NCBI GenBank assembly: GCA_904063045.1
Contig: CAJFCJ010000136.1
Coordinates: 1-30,396 of the forward strand
DNA length: 30,396 nt
DNA from: Dimorphilus gyrociliatus
Taxonomy: Eukaryota; Annelida; Polychaeta; Dinophilidae
Direction: 5' to 3'
Below, in pieces: positions 12,265-21,679 of the stretch. Position 1 is the first letter of the stretch, and every line of letters begins with the position of its first letter. The position numbers were made by a program, and so were the translations under genes. The notes beneath the pieces are model-generated. The model had not been told where the DNA came from, made no database searches, and was given only the letters and a program-made list of their open reading frames with translations.

Positions 12265-13096
12265 ACTTTTAAGTAGAATTTAAGGAATTGAGAAAATTTG
12301 GCAAATGTTCAAATGCTCTTCAAATATATACTTTTGTTGGTAATAAAATATTTTTAATTATTCTACAAGCTGTTGGAACTGTTTTCGAAATCATTTATAC
12401 TTGTCAAATATAATAAATGGATTTGTCATTTGAAATTTCTCTAATATATTGTTTATATATGTGTTGTTAACATATTTCAATAGTAAAATTAAGCAGTTGG
12501 TGTTGTTTGTTCAATAACTGTAAGAAAATATGTTGAATATCCAAATTTTAGGTCAGATTTGTCATGATAAAGATAAAGTCACTGTGAACACTACTTTTTA
12601 TATTTATATGAGAATTATTAAATGGCTATTTTGGTAAGGAGCAGAGTCTGATTGATTGATTTTTTAGTAACTATCTCTATGATTGAAGGTAACTTATCAT
12701 TATCTTGCAGATAAGTAAAGAAATGATTAGCGCTACTGCTTTGAAAATCATCTTCAACCTATAAATAGGCAATAAATTTTGTTCTGTATATGAAGTAGGC
12801 CTATTCTACACTTGATATATATTGGGTGTTGCTATTAGACATTCCATTTTGTAATAAAATGGTATATTGCATTTTTTTGCAGTTTTTACACCTTTCAAAC
12901 TACTCCATTTTGAATCCAATTCAAAATTCACATCAATCATAATAAAAGAAATATTAATTTCACCTAAAATATGAATAACTATGATAAATAATTCGTAGAA
13001 TTTGTTGTGAATACTTAATTCTCTTTTATTCATTTTCATTCTTTGTTGTCTTTCCAACCAGATATTTCTAACTTGTTTTTTAAATCCTTTTTGAAA
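12265..13096. other. Shared upstream region of two divergent secreted-protein genes
   Basis: 832 bases separate the start codons of the three-PAN gene (minus) and the two-module gene (plus). Both promoters should lie here. I see no convincing TATA box, repeat or additional exon; the reverse open frame at 12806-13057 has no recognisable domain, signal peptide or splice structure and I treat it as chance. Confidence 0.5.
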
Positions 13097-14443
13097 ATGT
13101 TTTTGGGTTTTTTTGAAAAACTTACTTGGAGTTTACAGATTCTATCTCTAATTCTAATAAATACTGGTATGGTTATTCACTTTCTCTCTCATCTCTCTAG
13201 CTTCTATTAACTAGTTATTAAGAGTACTGTATACTTTTATAGGCTTAGGAGAAGAGGAACCATGCTTAAATGATATTACAGTTGGTCCAGACTTGAACAA
13301 GAAGCCCGTGTCAAATGACATCCAGAATGCTGTCAATCTCGTTGTAGGATTTACATTTCCCTGCGATGGATTTATAAAAAGAGTAATTTTTGATAGTATG
13401 GGCAAAGATTATCCCCTCCATATTGGAATTTGGCAGAAACTATCTTCTAATCCGTTATCATTCGCCTGTAAGCATAAAATTACGATTCCCAACACAACAG
13501 TTGTGGGAATTTTAACATTCAACCTAACGGAACCAATCCTTGTCAAGAAAAACGACACAATCAGCTTCGATATTATCGAAAACCATCGCCATAATATCAG
13601 AACGTCCTTTAACGGAAACGATCCCCAGACAACAATCCTTTATCAGGTCTATACTACTCAGCATTCATCAATTGTTTTCATCTTTTTAACTCTAATCCCT
13701 TTTTCTTATAGACATATAGTGAAAACAATTTTGAAAAAAATATTGCAGTTAACAGAGTTTTCCAATTAACCTCTTTTACAGCTCCCATGTACTATGCTGT
13801 TAATTTTGATGTGATTTCAATGCAGAATTACAGTAAGTCAAATTCCTTATGATTTGTGTTTTATTAATATACCTTATTGTCTAGAACCACCTGATAAGTG
13901 TCTCGAAGACACAACTATTTTTGGTCCATCACCGATAAATAGGAGAGAAAGTGGTGGAAATTTTTTAAATATAATAGTACATCCAAGTTTTCCTTGCAAC
14001 GGTTATATCATGAGTTTTCAATTTTATAGAAAAAAAGTTGGTGAAGGTTTTGTTGGAATATGGAGACCACTTCAAAACCAAATATCAACTTTAAAATACA
14101 AACTAATACATAAAATCCCAATAGCTAATAGTGCTGCACTTCAAATTCAAACAGTAAATTTGGTAGAGCCGATTGCAATTGAGACTGGCGACGTCTATAG
14201 TGTATTACATAAGAGTAGTATACATCATATAATAGCTAATGATATTGGCAAAGCAGAATATCCTTCAGTGATTCTTATTTAAATAGATATTTAAACAAGA
14301 AATATCTCATATTTTAATTTCCTTTCTACAGGTTTGTACCAATTCATTAACATATGGACAGTTACCAATCGGTCACATATTTGATTGCGCAACTTCGGGT
14401 AACAACTTCAGAATATATTCAATTCAATTTACAATTAGAAACA
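13097..14443 (+). CDS. Secreted protein with two copies of an unrecognised module; 3' end uncertain
   Basis: I do not recognise the family. Exons 13097-13166, 13243-13646, 13712-13832, 13885-14267 and 14332-14443 give at least 363 residues, with GT-AG introns of 52-76 bp. Exon 1 is a signal peptide ending ILINTG. The rest is a repeat of one two-exon module (about 175 residues in copy 1). Both copies start with a Cys-Leu-acidic-Asp motif (CLND / CLED), a GP motif, then F-P-C-D/N-G-Y/F-I, then GIW followed by Q/R and a PI...D strand, and close with a short exon carrying an aromatic-rich strand. This suggests a beta-sandwich adhesion or lectin-like fold, which is inference. The last exon has a good donor (A|GTAAGA at 14443) but the next sequence is a decayed transposase fragment; a possible tiny last exon starts at 14522. 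The gene is either truncated by that insertion or its 3' end is missed. Confidence 0.72.
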
Positions 14444-14509
14444 GTAAGATATTCTTTTTCTTAATCCCGACTAAATCATCATCATCATACATTTTTCTTT
14501 TACATATAA

Positions 14510-14650
14510 TGTAAACTACAGAAATATTGGAACACCCCAAATTATGATAGGCCAAATTTTGCCAGTCCATGTCATAAAGTGATCAAGTCCACATAGTGAG
14601 AATCTAGCCTCATCTGTAAAAAAAAAAACTCTAAATCAGTCTAGATTTTC
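14510..14650 (-). mobile_element. Tc1/mariner-type transposase fragment
   Basis: On the minus strand, just after a poly-T run at 14619-14629, a frame reads TDEARFSLCG and continues with a Trp-rich strand. That is the block around the second catalytic Asp of Tc1/mariner DDE transposases (consensus T/S-D-E-x-x-F). Flanking frames carry stops and no terminal repeats could be assigned, so it is a relic. It lies immediately downstream of exon 5 of the two-module secreted gene. Confidence 0.5.
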
Positions 14651-14966
14651 ATTAATCATTTAGAGACAATATCCTTTCTCCATTTTCAATCTGTAGAGGT
14701 GAAATCTGTTCTTTGCTGATATACTTTAATTAACTTAGAAAAGCAAATAAGTTGTGTGAGGTGGTCTACTTGAACACCAAAACAGATGTAAACATAATAG
14801 TAAAATATTCATTTTGTATGGCCAAATAAAGAATAAATTTATGAAAATTTCTGTATGTAAAGAGTTTTTAGAATTTTCTAATAAAAGAAGATAAATCAAA
14901 TCAGGAAGAGTTCGGTTGCCTATGAAAGGTATGTAAAAAAAACCTAAGAAACAATTCTTTATCCTT

Positions 14967-15377
14967 TCATTTTTCTGTATTATCATTGTGATTTAAGCGC
15001 AAATTCAAATTTTCCAGATCTGTTCGGACTCTAACGTATCCGTGAATAAAACCTCTACAAGATGGACATCGTGATTTTTGCAGATTTGGCATACAATCTT
15101 GACAAATTAATAAATGACTGCATGGTAAAAGCAAACAATTTGCCACATTGCAATAACAAATTTTACACTGAAGCAGGTCTATTATCTCGTAAAAAGTTTG
15201 ACATTCTTCTTCGTTTTCTGAACTGTGCAGAATACTTGAATCTCTGATAAAAAAATATAAATAATACTCAAATATTAATATTAATCTAGATATTATAATT
15301 TCAATCTTACTCTGATGACATTTGTTAGCATGAATACTTTTGAGATGAGCTGAAAATTTCGTATTTTCTTCCTTCAT
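14967..15377 (-). CDS. Small RING-HC finger protein (probable E3 ubiquitin ligase), gene model partial
   Basis: The C-terminal half has a complete C3HC4 RING: Cys71, Cys74, Cys86, His88, Cys92, Cys95, Cys104 and Cys107 of the 136-residue frame, followed by a GYVRVRTDLE tail. This resembles the C-terminal RING of IAP/MIB-type E3 ligases, which recruit an E2 enzyme. Residues 24-45 are a hydrophobic stretch that is more likely a retained intron: GTAAGA at 15310-15305 and an AG at 15243-15242 would remove 69 bases in frame. The true 5' end is unknown; an AG acceptor lies near 15412, so upstream exons may exist, but I found none to the right. No BIR domain is visible. It could be a lone RING protein or the last exon of a longer, decayed ligase gene. 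Confidence 0.6.
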   Translation of the reverse strand: MKEENTKFSAHLKSIHANKCHQSKIEIIISRLILIFEYYLYFFIRDSSILHSSENEEECQTFYEIIDLLQCKICYCNVANCLLLPCSHLLICQDCMPNLQKSRCPSCRGFIHGYVRVRTDLENLNLRLNHNDNTEK

Positions 15378-16325
15378 TTAATGATTTTCATTTTGTGAAT
15401 TATTTAAATTTCTGAAATAGAAAGAAGGGTTCATTACAAATTAAATCATGATTCCAAAATAATTACCTCTGTGTCAGTTGTCAAGAAAGGCCTGGCATAG
15501 ATATATATTAGACGTTTTGTTTGTTTGTTGTTTTTTCGTAGTCATGATAAGAAAGGTTAAGAAAATTTTGTATGTTATGTGTGAATAATAATGAATGTAT
15601 ATCAGTATTTTAACGTCACTATATACAGAGTTATATACAGAGAAGGCCTGTAGTTTTTAATTACAATGTAGCGATCGAATCTAATAAATATAGTTGAAAT
15701 AGTGAATAGGCTTTTCTTTTTCTTTCCTAGAAGGCTAAGAATACAAAATGAGAACAGTAGGTCATTCCCCAGCCTTATAGACTATGAATAATATTCTTTA
15801 AATAAGGTTCAATAAAATTTTATTGATAATTTGGATTAACTGACGCAAAGTCTAAGGGAAAACATGAAAAACCAACATGAACTTTTCTTTATAGAAATAG
15901 TATTCATTTTGAGTATAAATTTCCTCTTTGAGTATGACAAAAGACTGCTAAAAGCTAAAGGTTTATGACCAAAAATCTTTGAATGAACCATATGTAAAGC
16001 AACTGGTAAAATACGAAATAGATTCTCCTTGTCAACGTGTCTTGATTTGTACTTTGCATAGAAATTTTTTATAAATATTTGGTGTTTTTACAACAAAATA
16101 TTCATCTTTGTCTTTAAAAACTAGATTATAAGTAAACATTTGATTATCCATTGCAATAAAAACTGGTAGAAAGTTGTTTTTTAGTAGATTATACTCTTTT
16201 TTTTGAATTTACGCGATGAATTTCTATGGAAACATTCAATAACTAATTGAAATTTTGTTAAGTAAACATCATTTCTACTGCAAAAGATCCCATCAGCCAA
16301 AAGCTGACTTTTAGAATGTTACCCG
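15378..16325. other. No gene seen
   Basis: About 950 bases of AT-rich sequence with no sustained open frame or recognisable protein homology on either strand. A short duplicated ATATACAGAG motif lies near 15622-15645. It marks the switch from the intact-gene half to the repeat-rich half. Confidence 0.5.
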
Positions 16326-16329
16326 AGAG

Positions 16330-17160
16330 ACTCAAACAATTACAATCCACACTGGAAGAGCCACTGAAAGGCAACAGAGATTAATTGATGATCCAAGGGA
16401 GTATCAAGAGAAACATTATAACTTGAAAACAAATCAGAGGAGAAAGAGTAGTTCAGTTTGTTAACACAGCAAACAGATTAATAACATATTTCTTTCCACC
16501 TAGGTCAATCAACCCACAGTTGCTTATAACTATGAAAGAAATGAACCTGATGGAAGTTCTATATAGAGGATTACAAGAGGATATTTTACATTTGGAAAAC
16601 ATCTTGCATCCTAGATGACAGACATTGGCAGAACTACATGAAGCTACTAGGAATACAGAAATCACATTAAAGTTAAATCAGAGAAAACCTATCACAATGG
16701 GGTCAAAATTGGAAAGTCAGAAAATGAAAGGACCCAAAAAGACCAAAGTGATTAGCAAAGATGCTTCTACAGAAACTCCAAATTACTGGAAAGAGGAACC
16801 TAAGCTGCCAAAAAGTAGAAATATTGGACAATGATAGCCTGTCAGAAAATGATGAGATTCAAGATATTTCTGCTGTCCAGAATCTGAACTAAAGGCCACC
16901 AAAATTCTAGAAAAATTCAAAGAAACTACTGCAGAATACAGATTTGATATTAGCAATACAGATGCTCCACCCTTGGAAATTACTTTGAAACCAGGTTTGA
17001 ATAAATCAATGGATTAAGTAGAGCATTTATTTTGCAAAAATATTGCAACAATTAGTGAATAGATGTTGCTATTGATGTAGATTTAAAAAAAACTGATAAA
17101 AGTGAAATAGGAAACCAACATATCAAATTTGTTGTTATTATCAAAAGCACACAGTCTTCA
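16330..17160 (+). pseudogene. Ty3/gypsy-like gag and pre-RT remnant
   Basis: Broken frames on the plus strand read like retrotransposon Gag: a helical segment around 16505-16620 (NPQLLITMKEMNLMEVLY and on), then a lysine-rich tail 16625-16830. At 16905-17010 a frame reads with an NTDAPP motif, as in the linker before reverse transcriptase in Ty3/gypsy Pol (typically a D-T-G-D-A-P-P block). Stops and frameshifts are frequent. A second fragment with reverse-transcriptase features follows at 18050-18290 in the same orientation, so both may derive from one element. No LTR was found. The Gag assignment rests on composition and context, so it is tentative. Confidence 0.45.
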
Positions 17161-17227
17161 TCACCTTATTCAAGTTAACCTTGTCCCATTTACTCTTTTT
17201 CAACTTTTCAAAAGACTTTTTAACAGT

Positions 17228-17600
17228 TTACACCATCATCATATAAAGAATACTAATTGTGATGCTTAATACAAACAGCAGAACACCAAACACAAAAAAT
17301 GAATATAACCAACCTTCACTTTTCTCATTTGTTATATGCAAGTTAAAGCAAATTGGAGATTTTCCATAAAAATCTTTAAGTGTTTGCTGATTGTTGAAAT
17401 CCTTCACAGATATTAAAAAATTCATTTTCCATCCCTTTACTATATGATAAAGAACAGCTTTTAAGCAAATTTCCCAATTGCTTACATTGTTCTGCATTCA
17501 AATCACCCACGCAAAATTCAAGACTTTTTAGAGTGGTTGATGATTGTTGAAGTCCTTCATAAATATTAAAGAATCCCTTTCCCATATTTTTTTCGCAATA
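17228..17600 (-). pseudogene. C-terminal part of an LRR membrane protein gene (broken)
   Basis: Minus-strand frames contain ribonuclease-inhibitor-like leucine-rich repeats: SSTTLKSLEFCVGDLNAEQC, then a KQLGNLLKSC block, then FFNICEGFQQS. After a frameshift near 17390 the reading continues to a C-terminal region with one hydrophobic transmembrane segment (plus-strand about 17235-17300) and a stop at 17228-17230. One half-repeat appears deleted between KSC and the next FFNIC. The same repeat type fills 18291-19087 on the same strand, so this is probably the 3' end of that gene, separated from it by retrotransposon sequence. Confidence 0.55.
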
Positions 17601-17689
17601 GTTGAATATTCATGGTTATGAAATGGTTATAATTTATAGGTTTATGATTATAACAGTGGCTGTCCATTTTTTATAAAAAAAAAAAGTCA

Positions 17690-17795
17690 AGCTTGTTTCC
17701 AGATGTTCTAAAATTAAAGAAATAGATTTACTAGGATAATTTTTACATGGAAAATGGATTTTTTGAAAACCCTTCAAGCATCAAACACAAAAAAA
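17690..17795 (+). pseudogene. Isolated inverted LRR repeat unit, highly decayed
   Basis: On the plus strand a short frame reads RCSKIKEIDLLG followed, after a stop, by a segment like ENGFF. This is the same pattern as the CSKIEQINL...NMGNGFF unit of the minus-strand LRR pseudogene nearby (about 18310-18400), but in the opposite orientation. It is short and contains a stop, so it could be coincidence. Confidence 0.3.
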
Positions 17796-18049
17796 AGTTT
17801 CACCCACAATGTGTACAATTTCATTAGAAATAATAGCATTTTGTAAAACAGTACTACATAACCAAAAATACATATAAGCAGATAAAAAGATATTATTACT
17901 ATTAATAGAAAGTGGAATCTTGTTTTAAAACAATTTCATATCTGTTCCTCCATTCTCAAGAATAGGATTGTTACAATCCCTTTGCCTTCTTTAAATGCCA
18001 TCATTCCGTCTGAAAGTTAGTCTTGATTGACTGTTCACTCCAATCACCT

Positions 18050-18290
18050 GCTGTAGGGTACTTTAAATCCTCAAGTCGGACAACATGACGATCAAGAACA
18101 AGTATCCATTGTCAAATAAATCCAAGACAGACAAACTATTCCAACTAATGCCCTCAGGTTTTGCAAAAGCTTTTTGTAGCTATTACAGAGAGTTTATACA
18201 AGATTTTGCAAGAGTAGCTAAACTTCTGTATACCTTAATGAAACTACATGGGAAAAAGGATAAAGCTTCAAAGCTTTTGAAGATTGATTA
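18050..18290 (+). pseudogene. Ty3/gypsy reverse transcriptase fragment with internal deletion
   Basis: The frame starting near 18085 reads TIKNKYPL, the conserved block at the start of Ty3/gypsy RT, and 25 residues later reads CSYYREFIQDFARVAKLLYT, the conserved RT-thumb block that normally lies roughly 150 residues further on. The catalytic palm with the YxDD box is missing between them. The fragment is therefore an internally deleted, dead copy. Orientation matches the gag-like remnant at 16330-17160. Confidence 0.72.
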
Positions 18291-19087
18291 AGTCCATTGC
18301 AAATTTAAAAAAATCCATTTCCCATATTGTTATTACTTTTTAAATTGATTTGTTCAATTTTAGAACATTTCCCAAGTAAATTTCCAATCATTATACATCT
18401 TTCTTCATTTAAATCGCATTGTCCAAAATTGATATTTTTTAATGTTTTTGATGATTTTGTAAGCAAATGTCATCTAATGCAATTCCAATATTATTATTAC
18501 CATATAAACTAACTTTTTCAAGATTTTTGCAATTTATGAATAATTTTGCTATCAGTCTACTATCTTCTTCTTTTAAACTGCAATGTCGAAAAGACACACA
18601 TTTCAAGGTTTTTGATGATTTTAAAAGTTTATTGCAATGCTTTAATAAATCTCCTAATACTTTGCATAGACCTTCAAATGAACAGATTGGAAATGAAATA
18701 AATTTCAATGATTTACATGACGGTAAAAGTCCATTACAAATATCTTGAACACCTTTTACTGAACACTTTTTTAAACCAGCTTTAATTATTTCTATATTTG
18801 AAAAGTTCTTTTCGAGTATATATCCAAAATTTTTCACATTGCTTATCAGTCAAGTTACAGAGTTTAATATCAATCATTTTCAAAGTTGACCTTGAAAGAA
18901 TAAGTCCTCTACATATTTGTAAGACTCCTTGCCCTATGTTTTTTTTCTCCCTTATTTTGATTGTTTCTATTGAATCACAAAGTCCTAATAATTTCTTAAT
19001 AGATTCACAATTTTCATTTTTCAAGTTGCAAGAAATAAATTCAATATTTTTTAAAGTATTTTTTGACTTAGCAATAATTCTATACAT
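18291..19087 (-). pseudogene. Leucine-rich repeat (RNI-type) gene fragment
   Basis: Three overlapping minus-strand frames (19087-18782, 18837-18439, about 18480-18291) carry about seven leucine-rich repeats of RNI/NLR type. Each pair follows the plan S-x-T-L-K-x-I-x-F-x-x-C-x-L, then C-x-x-I-x-x-L-L-x-x-C, then I-E-x-I-x-L and G-N-N-N-I/M-G. Frames change near 18800 and 18460 and a stop falls near 18330, so the gene is broken unless short introns explain the shifts. No nucleotide-binding or death domain is visible to the right. With the piece at 17228-17600 it would form an LRR ectodomain with a C-terminal membrane anchor, or an NLR-like sensor. Function is not assigned. Confidence 0.6.
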
Positions 19088-19129
19088 GCTAATTGACTAT
19101 ATGGCAAAAAATCAGCAATTATAGCATTT

Positions 19130-19480
19130 TTAGTCCATGAGAAGGACTCTTCAAAGAATATTTACACAAGGCTAAAAAGCTATTTCAGGGATGAAACTTT
19201 GAGTGAAGGTTCAGTAAGGTGGCTTATTAAAATAGAAAAGGAAGAAAAAATCTTGAAGACTTACTGAGATCTGGTCATCCAAAGACAGCTATAACAGATC
19301 AAAATAAAGAAGCAGTTGATAGGCTTATCAGGAAAGATCAAATCACTTTCAGAGAGCAATTGCCAAAAAATTAGATGTTGGTCAAGAGGCTGTTGGGAAG
19401 ATTATTAAGGAGCTGGGGTACAGAAAAATTTGAGCTAAATGGCTCTCCTATGATCTTAATCAGGATCAAACAGAGGTAAG
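19130..19480 (+). mobile_element. Mariner/Tc1 transposase N-terminal relic
   Basis: The plus strand reads as the paired helix-turn-helix region of a mariner-type transposase in at least three frames: a DETLSEGSVRW segment near 19190, LLRSGHPKTAITDQNKEAV near 19260-19315, DRLIRKDQITFREQ, then LDVGQEAVGKIIKELGYRKI and KWLSYDLNQDQ up to about 19465. The R-S-G-H/R-P-K-T block between the two helix domains is diagnostic. Frameshifts near 19255 and 19365 and a stop near 19430 make it dead. The DDE catalytic half is absent here. Confidence 0.72.
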
Positions 19481-19578
19481 GGTGTGTACTTTGTTGTATT
19501 GTAATTGTAGGAATTTCTGCTTCTTCAGAACAGTATTCGTCCTCACCAATCATTTACCAATAAACCAAAGTACTGGTC

Positions 19579-20464
19579 CAAATAGAACCTTTCAAGTTCA
19601 TCTCACAGGTAGTCTCAACGAATGCAATTCCGGCAAAAATTAATCAATGAACCGCCAGTATTTCGTGCAAAGAGTATGTATTGAGTATAATGAGTTTTAG
19701 TTCTAAACAAGCAAGTTTAAAAAACTAGCTAACAGTTAAAACTGAACTGACGAACTGAGGAAATGCATTTCCTTTTATACATTTACCAAAGCTTGGGTTC
19801 AATTGTTCAAAGGAACACAAAGTTGAAATGTAACAATCTTACAATGAATGTACAACAAAGACATGAAAAACTATTGCATCACTTCTGGCTAAGATGTGTC
19901 ACTGCAAAAACAAGCCTGCCTCTTTGGCATCTGTTTTTGAATAAGATGTAACAAGTTTTGACATGCATTTTTTCTATATTGTTTGTTCCATTGTTAATTC
20001 TATAATGCAACATCTGTTTTGGTCAAAGAATATGTTTCCTACGAAATAAAAGCCTTTTTAAAGTTCTAGGCTCTATTTCTACTAAATAAATGTCTTTCTA
20101 AACTTCCACCATTATAATTTCTATGAAATAACACTTTTTCTAAACTTCCACCATTATAATTGCTACGAAATAAAAGCCTTTCTAAAGTTCTATAATATCT
20201 AAGTCTAAATATTTTTATGTTGATGTTTCTAAGTGCACATTTGTCAACATTCAAATTTGTGAACTATCAACCTTATGAAATTAACAGTTGATAGTTCAGT
20301 TCTCTAACAGTCAGCTGGTTGTTTAAGCTAGCTTGTTCAGAACTAGAAGCTCATTTTACTCAATACATATTCTTTGGACGAAATACTCGTGTTTTATTGC
20401 TTAATTTTTACCAAAATTACATTTGTTAGACTATTTGTGGACGAACTTTAAAGGTTCTATTTGT
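19579..20464. mobile_element. Foldback element with long terminal inverted repeats
   Basis: Bases 19579-19765 and 20262-20464 are inverted copies of each other. The outer ends read AAATAGAACCTTTCAAGTTC on the left and its near-complement on the right, and matching continues through AGTATTTCGTG, GAGTATGTATTGAGT and GTTCTAAACAAGC. Arms are about 190 bp with modest divergence. The 500-bp centre has no transposase and includes a 42-bp tandem repeat. I did not find an unambiguous target-site duplication. Confidence 0.72.
20040..20198. repeat. 42-bp tandem repeat, about 3.8 units
   Basis: Units begin at 20040, 20080, 20122 and 20164, each opening TAC/T-G/T-AAATAA and containing CTTTCTAAA. The two middle units are 42 bp and share TCTAAACTTCCACCATTATA. 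Being 42 bp, it produces a spurious 14-residue periodic reading frame on the minus strand. It sits in the loop of the foldback element. Confidence 0.8.
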
Positions 20465-20774
20465 GTTTTTTATGACATGGTACACATAAAAAACAAACGC
20501 ATTGGACAAGAAATGAACAATAAATGGGGTGGATCTTACATTAAAACTTAGTCTATACCAAGTCATACATCATATTTGAAAGCTAAGGATCTCCTTATAA
20601 CAATAACATTGAAAAAAAACTTCATTACCAAAGAAAATTGCTAAATTTATGTTAGATTGATTATTAATAAAATAATCAATAAGTTTTTAATCACAAAGAT
20701 TTATAAGAACAAAAAAAACCTCTAAAAATTAGAAATTTTCTTTCATGGATGTTTTCTGTCCCATCCTAGTAAAA

Positions 20775-20986
20775 TGGGGTTATGTGTGAGCATATCCATT
20801 AGCAAATATTTTCAACCTTGAAAACATTTTAGGAAAGGGTTAATTTGAAAATTTGGTTTGATCTATTCTTAGAGGGATTACAATTTAGGGTTAGGGAATA
20901 CAAATAACACAGGGATTACATTCAACTTTAGATATATTAAGGTAGGCTTCAACCCTCCAAGGGTATGTTCACACCCTCACCCACCC
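20775..20986 (+). mobile_element. hAT-like MITE, copy 1 (carries TTAGGG-type motif)
   Basis: 212-bp non-coding element with imperfect terminal inverted repeats (left TGGGGTTATGTGTGAGCATA, right the complement of TATGTTCACACCCTCACCCA). It is flanked by 8-bp direct repeats TAGTAAAA (20767-20774) and TTGTAAAA (20987-20994), seven of eight identical. An 8-bp duplication is typical of hAT transposons. The interior contains TTAGGGTTAGGG at 20887-20898. A second copy in opposite orientation is at 22419-22626. Confidence 0.7.
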
Positions 20987-21035
20987 TTGTAAAACACCTG
21001 TATGGACACCAGGATATTTTTTGATTTATTTATAC

Positions 21036-21521
21036 CTGGACATAGCTCATCAGTAGAATCGAGGCAGTTTTTTTCCTTGTCGCATACCAAATGTGACTTT
21101 ATACATTATCCATAAAAGCATTGAAAGCTGCTGAGTGTATAATTAAATTAACATTAGATTCATTGAAAAATTAATGATGTTGGCTAAAAAGAAACCTATA
21201 TGTCTCATTGCATGGCTCACACACTTGAAACAAATATTTGAGATAATCAATCTAATATCTAAATTAGCAAGTAAAATTATTATTCACCACATTATTGTTC
21301 CTCTGAACCATCATTGCAATCATTTTTAAAATCACACAAAGTAAAGAATAATTTCTTGTTTCAATTAATAAAAGACACTCAAATGTTATTTTTTCCTCTA
21401 AGCAATTATCTTCATCTTCTCTGGATGGACAGTCTTCATAGTCATTACACAAATGTACACAAATTTCTACACATTTCATCAATCTTGCATTAAAATAACA
21501 ATTGTCCTTTATATGATACAT
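21036..21521 (-). pseudogene. LDL-receptor class A domain gene fragment, broken
   Basis: Minus strand. Segment 21521-21264 encodes one LDLa-like module (ICVHLCNDYEDC followed by an EDEDNC acidic end) and a second whose end, CDFKNDCNDGSEEQ, appears only after a frame change near 21330. Segment about 21130-21036 encodes a third: FQC, an in-frame TAA, then CIKSHLVCDKEKNCLDSTDE and a closing Cys, ending at a plausible donor (GTATAA). LDLa modules bind calcium and ligands outside the cell in LDL-receptor-like and many invertebrate secreted proteins. The stop and frameshift make this a decayed gene. A related LDLa fragment lies on the opposite strand at 26340. Confidence 0.65.
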
Positions 21522-21679
21522 TTTGTGTCATTTCTGTGGTATCAAATTTTTCTACAAATTTGAAACAGATCAAAGAAAAAAATGACAAAAGAGGGATTGT
21601 TTTTGTTTTTGTTTCATTTTTACCATAGAGTGAATGACAAAGAATAAAACTATTATGGCTTTTTGACTTGTTCATTTTC

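Noticed and set aside
12806-13057. Reverse 83-codon open frame between two genes
   Set aside because: No domain, signal peptide, splice sites or compositional support; lies in the divergent promoter interval.
18798-19124. Forward open frame of 108 codons
   Set aside because: It is the complement of the leucine-rich repeats on the minus strand.
20066-20254. Small reverse protein with a periodic RNYNGGSLE-type repeat
   Set aside because: It is produced by the 42-bp tandem repeat in the foldback loop; no start context or domain supports it.
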